DNA of 64,000 bases from Cranoglanis bouderius. Its lineage: Eukaryota; Chordata; Actinopteri; Siluriformes; Cranoglanididae. Below are positions 10,810 through 22,300 of the stretch, piece after piece. A program made the translations under genes and the position numbers. The DNA lies in NCBI GenBank assembly GCA_023630585.1, contig CM042544.1:18885256-18949255 (forward strand), written 5' to 3'. The notes below the pieces were generated by a model that saw only the letters and a program-made list of their open reading frames with translations, had not been told where the DNA came from and made no database searches. Each line of letters begins with the position of its first letter. Within the stretch, counting starts at the first letter, position 1.

Positions 10810-12399
10810 CAGTTGCAATCAAAATTATTCAACCCCCATTGCAAATCAGGTTTATTGTCAAAATTGACAGACTTTCAGCTGTTTGCAGTGAACAAATCAA
10901 ACAAAAGCAAATTAAATAATTCAACACAACGAATGCTTCAAGTGGTTTCCCCAAATTCAACTGAAAATGCAACTTATAATGACTTCTCCAGTCTCAAAAT
11001 TATTCAACCTCCGGAATAGAATCCCTCAAAACAGCACAAATATGCAAAACAGCAGTTGTCTCAAGCACACTTGATGCAACTAATCAAGGGCTTCATTAGT
11101 GGCACCAGGTGTGCTTGAGCTGGAACACATGAAATACCTGAACTGGCTAGGGGTTTGTTGAGTGTCACATTTGACTGCATATTAGAAATATGGCTAGGTC
11201 AAAAGAATGGTCCAAAAAGGTAAGAGAAGAGATCATCACCCTTCACAAACAAGGAACAGGATACAAAAAGATAGCGAAGACACTGAATGTTCCTAGAGAC
11301 ACCATTGGAAGCATAGTTCGCAAGTTCAAAGTTAAGGGAACAGTGGTTACATTACCTAGACGGGGCAGAAAAAGGAAGCTGCAACCAGATTTCTGAGAAG
11401 GCAGGTTGTGAAAAACCCTCGAGTGATTGCAAAAGACCTGCAGCAAGACTTGGTGGCAACAAGCACTGAGGTTTCAGTGAGCACAGTAAGGCGCGTACTA
11501 AACGCAGCAGGTTTCCATGCCAGAACTCCAAGATGTACACCACTACTGACCCAAAAGCACAAGAAAAGGTGGCTCCAACATGTTCAAAATCATATAAAAA
11601 GCCACAGAAGTTTTGGAATTCTGTTCTGTGGAACTTTTCGCCACGATGGATCAGCGGTATGTCTGGGGGAAGAAAAATGAACCATACGCTGAAAAGAACA
11701 CTCTATCCAAAGTCAAGCATGGTGGTGGCTCTGTGATGCTCTGGGGCTGCTTTGCATCCTCTGGCACTGGAAACCTGCAGCATGTGGAAGGCAAGATGGA
11801 TTCATTGAAGTATCAGGAAATCCTAGGAGAAAATGTCATGCCGTTTGTGAGGAAGCTGAACCTTTGGCGTACTTGGACCTTCCAACAGGACAATTATCCC
11901 AAGCATACCTCAAATTCCACCAAGGCTTGGCTGCAGAAGAAGTCCTGGAAGATTCTACAGGGCCATCAGTGTCACCTGACTTGAACCCTAAAGAAAATCT
12001 CTCGTGGGATTTGAAGAAGGCAGTTGCAGCACACAAACCCAAGAATATTACTGAACTGGAGGCCATTGCTCTTGAGGAATGGGCTAAGATTCCTCAGGAA
12101 CACTGCCAGAAGCTGGTGTCTGGCTGTGCATCTCGTTTGCAGCAGGTCATAACACCAAAACGGTGCTCTACAAAGTACTAAATATGCTTGCCATGAAGGG
12201 GATGAATAATTTTGAGACTGGAGAAGTCATTATAAGTTGCATTTTCAGTTGAATTTGGGGAAACCACTTGAAGCATTCTTTATGTTGAGCTATTTCAATT
12301 GCTTTTGTTTGATTTGTTCATTTCAAACAGCTGAAAGTCTGTAAATTTTGACAATAAACCTGATTTGCAATGGGGGTTAAATAATTTTGATTGCAGCTG
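10810..12399 (+). mobile_element. Full-length Tc1 element with broken transposase
   Basis: Termini cagttgcaatcaaaattatt (10810) and its inverted form ending gattgcagctg (12399) are flanked by TA on both sides. Inverted repeats are roughly 200 bp. The family also has a copy at 59311-60720 in the opposite orientation. Confidence 0.88.
11190..12181 (+). pseudogene. Tc1 transposase pseudogene, several frameshifts
   Basis: Frames in order give MARSKEWSKKVREEIITLHK with a helix-turn-helix, a GRKRKL hook, KNPRVIAKDLQQDLVATS, VKHGGGSVMLWGCFASSGTG, WTFQQDNYPKHTSNSTKAWL and SPDLNPKENL. The frame breaks near 11397, 11620 and 11980, and the usual ...PIEN is altered to PKEN. Not functional. Confidence 0.85.
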
Positions 12400-12759
12400 T
12401 ACATTTTAAAATCTGATATGATTATACAGCTTAGGTATTTTAGAAATCCACAGTGTCTTGTTCTTCAAATTACAAGTCCCTATGATAAGTTTACCCAGAA
12501 CTACTTCTTTTTTTTAATTATTATTATTATTATTATTATTTTAAATTTATTTTTTATAAACAATGCAAATATAAACCTATATTTAAACAGGGTAAAAGTA
12601 TTTTTGGTTTTTAATTTCAGATCAAACTCAAAGTGAAAAGTGGAGTGGCTCGCTGCTACTTCTTTATTATAAACATCCCTGTGTGTTTCATCCTATTTTA
12701 TATATGTAGTAGCCTATTTTATTTTTGTTGGTGTCCTTATACAATATTTTGGCATATGT

Positions 12760-14260
12760 TGAAATAAAAGAAATGATCAGTCTAAAATTTTAATTGTGGG
12801 CGTATATTAACAGTGAGAGACAGAATAACACCAAAAAAAAAAAAAAAATCCACAAAAACGCATTACAAAAAAGTTATAAATTGATTTGCATTTTAATGAG
12901 AGAAATAAGTATTTGACCCCTTCAACTTAGTACTTGGTGGCAAAACCCTTGTTGGGAATCACAGAGGTCAGACATTTCTTGTAGTTGGTCACCAGGTTTG
13001 CTCACATCTCAGGAGGGATTTTGTCCCACTCCTCTTTGCAGATCCTCTCCAAGTCATTAAGGTCTCGAGGCTGACGTTTGGCAACTTGAACCTTCAGCTC
13101 CCTCCACAGATTTTCTATGCGATTAAGGTCTGGAGACTGGCTAGGCCACTCCAGGACCTTAATCTGCTTCTTCTTGAGCCACTCCTTTGTTGCCTTGGCT
13201 GTGTGTTTTGGGTCATTGTCATGCTGGAATACCCATCCACGACCCATTTTCAATGCCCTGGCTGAGGGAAGGAGATTCTCACCCAAGATTTGACGGTACA
13301 TGGCCCCGTCCATCGTCCCTTCGATGCGGTGCAGTTCTCCTGTCCCCTTAGCAGAAAAACACCCCCAAAGCATAATGTTCCCACCTCCATGTTTGACGGT
13401 GGGGATGGTGTTATGACTTGGGGTCATAGGCAGCATTCCTCCTCCTCCAAACACGGCGAGTTGAGTTGATGCCAAAGAGCTTGATTTTGGTCTCATCTGA
13501 CCACAACACTTTCACCCAGTTCTCCTCTGAATCATTCAGGCAAACTTCAGACGGGCCAGTACATGTGCTTTCTTGAGCAGGGGGAAGCTGCAGGATTTCA
13601 GTCCTTCACGGCGTAGTGTGTTACCAATTGTTTTCTTGGTGACTATGGTCCCAGCTGCCTTGAGATCATTAAAAAGATCCTCCCATGGAGTTCAGGGCTG
13701 ATTCCTCACCGTTTTCATGATCACTGAAACTTCATAAGGTGAGATCTTGCATGGAGCCCCAGACCAAGGGAGACTGACAGTTTCTTCCATTTGCCAATAA
13801 TCGCACCAACTGTTGTCACCTTCTCACCAAGCTGCTTGGCGATGGTCTTGTAGCCCATTCCAGCCTTGTGTAGGTCTACAATCTTGTCCCTGACATCCTT
13901 GGACAGCTCTTTGGTCTTGGCCATGGTGGAGAGTTTGGAATCTGATTGATTGATTGCTTCTGTGGACAGGTGTCTTTTTACAGGTAACAAACTGAGATTA
14001 GGAGCACTCCCTTTAAGAGAGTGCTCCTAATCTCAGCCCATTACCTGTGTAAAAGACACCTGGGAGCCAGAAATCTTGCTGACTGATAGGGGGTCAAATA
14101 CTTATTTCACTCATTAAAACGCAAATCAATGTATAACTTGTTTGAAATGCGTTTTTCTGGATTTTTTTGTTGTTATTCTGTCTCTCACTGTTAAAATACA
14201 CCTACCATTAAAATTATAGACTGATCACTTCTTTGTCAGTGGGCAAACGTACAAAATCAG

Positions 14261-14262
<2 letters not shown>
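12760..14262 (-). mobile_element. Tc1 element lacking its outer termini
   Basis: Inverted repeats are visible: gaaatgatcagtctaaaat at about 12770 against attatagactgatcacttc at about 14215, and ataagtatttgacccctt against gggtcaaatacttattt. The outermost bases normal for this family are missing on both sides; the right side runs into a (GT)n repeat at 14263-14312. Confidence 0.82.
13002..13924 (-). pseudogene. Tc1 transposase pseudogene
   Basis: Starts MAKTKELSKDVRDKIVDLHK at 13924 with the helix-turn-helix intact, then loses frame between about 13720 and 13500. It resumes with TVKHGGGNIMLWGCFSAKG, GWVFQHDNDPKHTAKATKEW and SPDLNRIENLW, so the catalytic core is recognisable but the gene is broken. 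Confidence 0.82.

Positions 14263-14312
<50 letters not shown>
14263..14312. repeat. (GT)n microsatellite
   Basis: A pure GT run of about 50 bp at the right-hand edge of the Tc1 relic. Confidence 0.95.
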
Positions 14313-14314
<2 letters not shown>

Positions 14315-14419
14315 TACACATGACTGGTTAAACGCGTTGTTAATGGGTTTTGCATGTGTATATAATCGATTTTAAAAGTTTACGGCAATGTACTAGGACG
14401 AATCAGTCACCTGTTAGTG

Positions 14420-15600
14420 GATGGTGATATTGGCGGTCGGTCTGTTTCACTTCCCACCCTGAGAACACTCAGAAGTGTCGCTCTGCGTGTGTATCCGCGT
14501 GCACGCTTCACTGAGCAGGCCACACTGCGCTTTGTTGCCCGTGGAGGCGGAGCTCGGCACTGAGGTGAAGCTCCGCATGACGGCAGTCGCATTGTGCGCA
14601 GAGATTTTGAGGAAAAGGCATAAAAACGAAAACTCGACACCGAGGAAGCGGAAAAGACAAGGAAACGGACATACTGAAAGAAGAAACAAGTTCCTCGCTG
14701 TATTTAATTAAGTGCCTTTTTTTTAAAAAAAAATTATTTATAAAAATAGATTTGAAACTAGTATGGAAGGAAGGAAGGCGGCGACAACAACGACCGTTCT
14801 ATTGTTATGGGTAAGTTACAATTTATTTATTTATTTAACTTGTGGTCGAATTTGTCATCTGCTATTTATGTGATCTGACATGCAAGTTTATTATGGAAAA
14901 GTTAACTTTTGTCACGCTCTTTAGCAGGCAATGAACTACAACGTTTCTAAGCAACCTGTTGTCTAGGAAACGCTCTCACGGCGTTATTCATTGGTGCTTC
15001 AAGCCCCGCTTTATATGAGCGCACGTGCTCGCTGTGTTTTTGAACGAAGGGCTCAGCAATGCATAGGAATGCAAAGGAAATAGCACATGCCGTATAAAAT
15101 GTTAACCTATTAAAAAAAGTCTATTGGGACCATCCTATGACGGTTTCTGATGCTCCTCCTGTTGCTCGTTCTCTGTCCAAAACAGTGAATAAAAAACAAC
15201 CAAAGTTCATTATGCTTTTAAATGTTGTGTCAGAAAGTCAAATATATTATTATATTACTCTAAAATTGAAGTTGTATACTTTATTCAAATTTATCATTTG
15301 AAAAGTGAAAAGTGTTATGGGCGCTCTCCTCCAACTCGTGTGTTTTTGTTGTGTTTAGCGCTGCTCTGCGGTTGGACGGCCTCGGTGTGGTGTGAACAGC
15401 GCATGCGCGAACATCATGTTTCCCGCCGGCCGGCAGGTGCGGGACGCGGTGCATTGTTGTAAGATTTCCCGCCAATATTGCACTCGTCCCGGCCTCCTGG
15501 AGCGCGAGGACACCGCGAGCCGGTCTGAACTAGCAGTGGCCGGATTCATTAAGGATGGCTGTGGAGGCGTGTGAGCCACAGCAGAGGAGCGGAGAAAATA
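14420..15600. promoter_or_regulatory. CpG-rich promoter-like region with NRF1 and E2F motifs
   Basis: Two CpG-dense blocks (14425-14680 and 15340-15590) sit in AT-rich DNA. The second contains a perfect NRF1 palindrome GCGCATGCGC at about 15400 and two TTTCCCGCC E2F-type sites at about 15419 and 15466, a usual design for broadly expressed TATA-less promoters. It lies about 1.1-2.2 kb beyond the thbs3 3' end. No gene could be assigned to it. Confidence 0.5.
14763..14810 (+). other. Candidate orphan first coding exon
   Basis: Within the CpG-rich region an ATG opens MEGRKAATTTTVLLLW, followed directly by a strong donor (GGGTAAGTTA). The peptide looks like the start of a signal sequence. No matching downstream exon was found before the thbs3 3' end, so this may be a first exon of a gene antisense to thbs3, part of a non-coding RNA, or chance. 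Confidence 0.25.
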
Positions 15601-16309
15601 CTGACTGAAGTTTGGGGTTCTGACTACCTTTAATCCTCTTCCTCAAAAAAAAAAAAAAAAAAAAGATTGGGGACAACATTCTTAAAAATACACTAAATTT
15701 TCTATTAAATGAAAAGAACAAACATTGTTCCCTAGCCGAGTCAGAAAACACCTGTCAATTACAGATTCTGACACCCCTACATTAGACCATACCATTTCAT
15801 AACTGAGAAAACAAATATAGCCTATAGACAAAACCTTATTTGTGTGTTAAATAGCCTGCTACTCTTGTGGCAGTCTATATTATTTTGCCTTAGTTATAAT
15901 ATGTGTTAGAATCACGTGGATGTCACTGTATCCTATAATCTGCACTGTGAGTAATTGTCACAATGAATGTAAAGACTCCTTGTATTGTTTCATATCTGAG
16001 ACTATTCAGTTTTAATTATATGTATATTTAATCTGTAGCATATATTTAATGGTGGTCTATTAAAAGCTGCACATTTCCCATTTTACAATATGGACAGATA
16101 TTACACAGTATGGCTCTTTAAGTGTTATTCTTGGCAAATCTGTTTCTTATATATTTTAAAGTTGGTTTAATTTGATATTTACAATAATGAGATGACAGAT
16201 TTACTAGGAGAAGTTGCCAAGGAAATCTGTCTCAGATGTAAAAGTCAGTGATCATTAACACATGGTCATCTTTACACAGTTTCCCTTTCACTTGTTCCCT
16301 CACACATCA

Positions 16310-16342
<33 letters not shown>

Positions 16343-16651
16343 GCATACAGCTTTTTGCTTTTTACATTGACCTGAGGCACCTCCCTGCTACAACAGTCTC
16401 ATTCATATAATAAAAAAAAAGTCAGTTGTTGATTTCGCTACTTTGATTTAGCCTCTTCAGATTTAGAGGGACGTTGTGTCATTTTCTCTCTTTTTGATCT
16501 TGTGTTCCCGTTCACACAAGAGCTCAAGAGTCTGACTGGTGCAGCACTGGTGGCTGGTTTGCAGACCCAGAGCAAATGTAGAGACTTTGTGAGTGTTTCT
16601 GTATGAAGAGGCAGTGCAGATCAGGGTGGCCAGCTTTGATTCTCCTGTTCC
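15600..16651. other. AT-rich spacer downstream of thbs3
   Basis: Contains a 20-bp A run (15645-15664) and a (CA)n tract (16313-16340). No open frame with recognisable homology. It probably includes the thbs3 3' UTR on the minus strand. Confidence 0.6.
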
Positions 16652-17613
16652 TCACACCTGAATGTGCATTAGTACTTGTTTATGCTGTGACTCAAAGTCC
16701 TCTGGTACAGTGTCTGTAAAAAGACAGATATAAATATTTTATAAATATTCAGCCATCCTGTAAAGCATCCATAATCCTTATTCGATTATTATTTTATCAG
16801 TAAAGATTTGCTTCTGATTCTACTTCTCAGTCACTGCAAATCATTACATAAAAATGGCATTGCACGATTCACCGGATGTTTATCTGAGAGTGTTAAGAGT
16901 GGGTTACCATTGCATCTGTAGCGTAAGTTGGACCAGATGATGTTCTCTTGAGAAAAGCAGAAAACTCCAAGCCGACCTCCTCTCATAGTCGTGTCAACTA
17001 CTACATCAGAGTCAGCCACCAAGTCCATTCCCTCGTACAGTTTTACTCTGCCACACACACAAACACATACTTAAGTTATAGAATTCTTATTATAAGACAT
17101 ATCAGTATATTTCACTAACATGTCTGGACTTCATCTTGAGTTCTACAACAAACGTCTGGGTTTGATTTTGATAATGTTAATAATAATAATAATAATAACA
17201 ATAACAACAATAATAATCATGGAAATTTACAAAGTGCTTTCCCGACCAATACACACAGCAAAGAGAGAAAACCACATACAACAGATTACTTAATGTAATC
17301 AAGCAGAAAATAAACAGCTAAGAAGACAATAAAATCTGAATAATTTAAAAATCCCCACCAAAAAATAAATAAAACCCAAAATAACCTCATGATACACGTG
17401 ATACATGATTTACTATAAGGTATTAGGTGACAGTGGTAGGTAACTGGACATTAAAAACTATTTTATACATTATGGCATTATACACATTTTACATACTTTT
17501 TCCATAAAATGCTTACATTTATTATTATTATTTATTTTTTAAAATAAAAAAAAATCTCGGAACTTATAGTGACCGTTGTTGAGTCTTTGTTAGCCAAACC
17601 TTAGCATTGGCTA

Positions 17614-17698
<85 letters not shown>

Positions 17699-19245
17699 GT
17701 ATCTCACAAAAGTGAGTACACTTGTGAGTGAAATGACACTTGTGTACAGCTTGTATGACAGTATAAATTTGCTGTCCCCTCAAAATAACTCAACACACAG
17801 CCATTAATGTCTAAACCGCTGGCAACAAAGGTGAGTACACCCCTATGTATAAATGTCCAAATTGGACCCAAAGTGTCAATATTTTGTGTGGCCACCATTA
17901 TTTTCCAGCACTGCCTTAACCCTGTTTGGCATGGAGTTCACCAGAGCTTCACAGGTTGCCACTGGAGTCCTCTTCCACTCCTCCATGATGACATCACAGA
18001 GCTGGTGGATGTTAGAGACCTTGCGCTCCTCCACCTTCCGTTTGAGGATGCCCCACAGATGCTCAATAGGGTTTAGGTCTGGAGACATGCTTGGCCAGTC
18101 CATCACCTTTACCCTCAGCTTCTTTAGCAAGGCAGTGGTCGTCTTGGAGGTGTGTTTGGGGTCGTTATCATGTTGGAATACTGCCCTGCAGCCCAGTTTC
18201 CGAAGGGAGGGGATCATGCTCTGCTTCAGTATGTCACAGTACATGTTGTCATTAGCTCCCCAGTTCCGGCAACACTCATGCAGCCCCAGACCATGACACT
18301 CCCACCACCATGCTTGACTGTAGGCAAGACACACTTGTCTCTTGTACTCTTCACCTGGTTGCCACCACACACGCTTGACACCATCTGAACCAAATAAGTT
18401 TATCTTGGTCTCATCAGACCACAGGACATGGTTCCAGTAATCCATGTCCTCAGTCTGCTTGTCTTCAGCAAACTGTTTGCGGGCTTTCTTGTGCATCATC
18501 TTTAGAAGAGGCTTCCTTCTGGGACGACAGCCATGCAGACCAATTTGATGCAGTGTGCGGGGTATCTGAGCACTGACAGGCTGACCCCCCACCCCTTCAA
18601 CCTCTGCAGCAATGCTGGCAGCACTCATATGTCTATTCTGCAAAGCCAGCCTCTGGATATGATGCTGAGCACGTGCACTCAACTTCTTTGGTCGACCATG
18701 GCGAGGCCTGTTCTGAGTGGAACCTGTCCTGTTAAACCGTTGTATGGTCTTGGCCACCGTGCTGCAGCTCAGTTTCAGGGTGTTGGCAATCTTTTTATAG
18801 CCTAGGCCATCTTTATGTAGAGCAACAATTCTTTTTATCAGATCCTCAGAGAGTTCTTTGCCATGAGGTGCCATGTTAAACTTCCAGTGACCAGTATGAG
18901 AGAGTGTGAGAGCGATAACACCAAACTTAACACACCTGCTCCCCATTCACACCTGAGACCTTGTAACACTAACGAGTCACATGACACCGGGGAGGGAAAA
19001 TGGCTAATTGGGCCCAATTTGGACATTTTCACTTAGGGGTGTACTCACTTTTGTTGCCAGCGGTTTAGACATTAATGGCTGTGTGTTGAGTTATTTTGAG
19101 GGGACAGTAAATTTACACTGTTATACAAGCTGTACACTCACTGCTTTACATTGTAGCAAAGTGTCATTTCGTCAGTGTTGTCCCATGAAAAGATATAATA
19201 AAATATTTAGAAAAATGTGAGGGGTGTACTCACTTTTGTGAGATA

Positions 19246-19330
<85 letters not shown>

Positions 19331-22300
19331 TATTGTAAAAATGTCGAATACTGTGACAATTTTTTTTTTTTGCAATATTGTCCACGCCTAATACCCAGTA
19401 ATTACTGAGTAATAACAGATTTATATAAGAAATTAGATAATATTAAATACTAGTGGCATTAGACAGTGTGGGTATACAGGTAGTAAAAGAATAGGTCAAT
19501 GAAAAGTGCCTGACAATTATTGCGGTATGGCATATCCATGCTAGGGTTTGGAGAGAGAAAAGCGGTTGGTGCTTAAGGACAGGAGAGAAGAGTCCTGTAG
19601 GAGTTTGGAGGATGACGTGATGTTTTAGCGACACTGGACTGAAGTGCAGTATAGGGTGTGTGTGTGTGTGTGTGTGTGTTAGTTCTATTCACCACTCTAA
19701 CTGAATACAAAGCAGGTGTTTCTCTGTGTGCCTGAAAGAGCTTGGAATTTCACAGAGAACTGGCTATATACACACAGCAGTCTGACAGAGACCCCCCCCC
19801 CAACTCCCTACTCCCCCAACTGCTGTAAGTAGTAATGTGCAGAAAGAGGTGTCACAACTTCTCTAAATCTAAATCCAAATCCCAGCCCTTGCATGTTTTT
19901 GCCTTTAAATGTAATCAAATTGTTTGATGTTGATTAGAAAGTACCATTGCATATACATGCATTAATATATAGCTTGCTTATTAATCTCCTATGTCAGGTT
20001 TGGCAAACTGTTATTTTCTGAAACACTTGTACTTGGTCAAACTTTATGCGCTCGAATGAAAAATATATGACATACAAGTGTGTATTGTATATGTATATAA
20101 TACATTGAATCACACATGTTCCTTGTTCTGTGTCCTCCCTTTTCCTCACTGTCTCTCCAGCCTGTCCACTACAGTAGTTTCCGTTGGATCTGCATATCAA
20201 CAGGCACCAAGGAAATTCTTGCCAAGGATTTCATTGGCATGGCAACCACAACAATAGAAGGCCAGGAGGCCCAACCACTCACTAAAGTCACAGAGGTTTT
20301 GGAGGGCTAGGGCTTTAGGAAAAGAGGGGAGCGGAACAAAAAAAAAAATACAAAGACAAGCATCCAGACCCCCATCTTCGTGCCCACCAGTGAGGATTTT
20401 GTTCACCTCATGTTGGGATCAATGAATCTATTAACTGTATACAGAAGGGCGCCCTCTAATGTTTAAAGAAATGTTTTATAGAAAGTGAAGTAAAGACAAA
20501 ATATTTCTGTAAACTGAACAAGTACTAAATAGTAGAATTAAGACCCTGGTATTGTAGTTAAGATAAGCAATTTTACAACATGGAGAAATTGCAATGGAAA
20601 TTTAGGTCAAGCTTTTTCTATGGGGTGCTAGTTTTTACCATTGCCAGCTTTACACACACTCACCTGATGTAGCCAACCTGGGGCCGGTGACTGAGCTGCC
20701 AGCGATAGGACGTTTTGTCTTTCCAGCCGACGTTGCGTGGGTCTTTCCACAATAACTTCGCCTCACCTTCTGTGTCTCCAGTGTGCCACAAAGCGTTACG
20801 GAGAAATTCGCCAGGCCCTGTACGAGACTTTACTGCCTATAGAGGGAGCAAGGAAGCCAAGTGTAAGCCCTTTCCTATAATAATATGAGGTTACATGGCT
20901 CTGTATAATGGGGTCCCTAATCTACAAACACAATACAACACATTGATAATACAGAAACACATGGGAGAAGCTTGTTAGGTAAAATAAATAAAGCTATTTC
21001 AATTAAACACTTCCAAACCAATAGTTGTGCTCAGCTGCATAGAATTTGATGTATGGCTACCTTGAGCTGTAGGCCAGGCTCAGCCATGGCTCTAAATGGC
21101 ACAGACTGCCAATATGTCTGCTCTGTCTGTTTCCACATCACTACATAGAAGCTGGATGAATCCTGGTAGCCGAAGATGAAGCCAGCATAGTCATCATCAG
21201 TCACTGTGTTTACATGGAAAGTGCCTTCGAAGTCCACACCGTTAAATGCTGTATAGCCTGCAAATGAAAAGGAGGAGGGTTAGAAGAGAACAGACAGAGG
21301 GTAAGAGAGTGCTGAAATGCCTAACCTGGTTAAACTCACATTATTAATAACATTTATAAATGCATGACTGTGGCTAAATCTATCAGCACTAAAACTACTA
21401 ATGTTAGCAATCAACTGGTGTCTAAATGCTGAGATTTGAAAAGGGACCTACCGACTGCTAATCCAGGGTCGCTGTTCATCGTCTGAACAATCTCCATACC
21501 CTGAAATGTCAATAATCAACAAGGATTTTTTTCTCACATTAGCAACTATCCGAGTATTCTTTACTAAAGTGAAATTCATACAGTTAATTCATGTACATTT
21601 CAAATTCATGTGCTTTTGCAAACTAGTTAAAATGCATTAGTTAAAATTTGCATTATGCAAATCCTACTGTTAGTTTCAAGTTAATCAAAATTACACGCAT
21701 TGGTTGAATTAACTATGTATTTTACATGTCAAATGGTTATAAATTTATAATTCTCCAAGAAATTAGATCAGCACAAGAGTTCTACAGAAATTGTCATCTG
21801 CCAGGCTGACCTGGTTAAGCACCACCCAGTTAGGATCAATTTGGGCATCACCCTCAGGATCCAGTATGACAGTCTGATAGGCTCTGAAGTCTGTAAGTGT
21901 GACCTCAGAACTCTCTGGACACACGTCAATCATATCCAGTACTGCATCATTGTCGAAGTCATTCTCACACACATCTCCAACACCATTACCTGCAGAGATG
22001 GGGAGAAAAAAAAACAAAATCTTGATTGGGTTAAATGGGGATGGACTTGTATATTAATATTTTAATGAGAGTGCAAAATGTTAAAACCTTATTATATTAT
22101 TATTGTATCTCACTTATTTTGGTGTTGCAAAAATGACTTAATGTTTAATCCTACTGACATTCTCCTTAATATATGTGATACATTTTACACCAAAATATTG
22201 CTTTAAGTTATAAAAAAAAATAAAGAATTGACATTATCAACCAGAGAACTCTCAGATAGAACTGTATAATTTAAAGGTTTCAATTTGTAATCTTATCCCT

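Larger units (their letters stand above)
16652..21500 (-). other. thbs3: thbs3 exons 19-23: C-terminal L-lectin-like domain
   Basis: Exons 19-23 encode about residues 758-963, the most conserved part of thrombospondins: [69 protein letters not shown]. The last exon codes only about 20 residues, DTVPEDFE followed by a divergent tail ending HIQV and TGA (16654-16652). An ATTAAA on the minus strand at 16171-16166 is a possible poly(A) signal. Confidence 0.94.

Noticed and set aside
15392..15579. Short frames on both strands in the CpG block (for example MAVEACEPQQRS at about 15555)
   Set aside because: Too short, end in stops without a splice donor, and GC-rich DNA yields chance frames; kept only as a promoter-like region.
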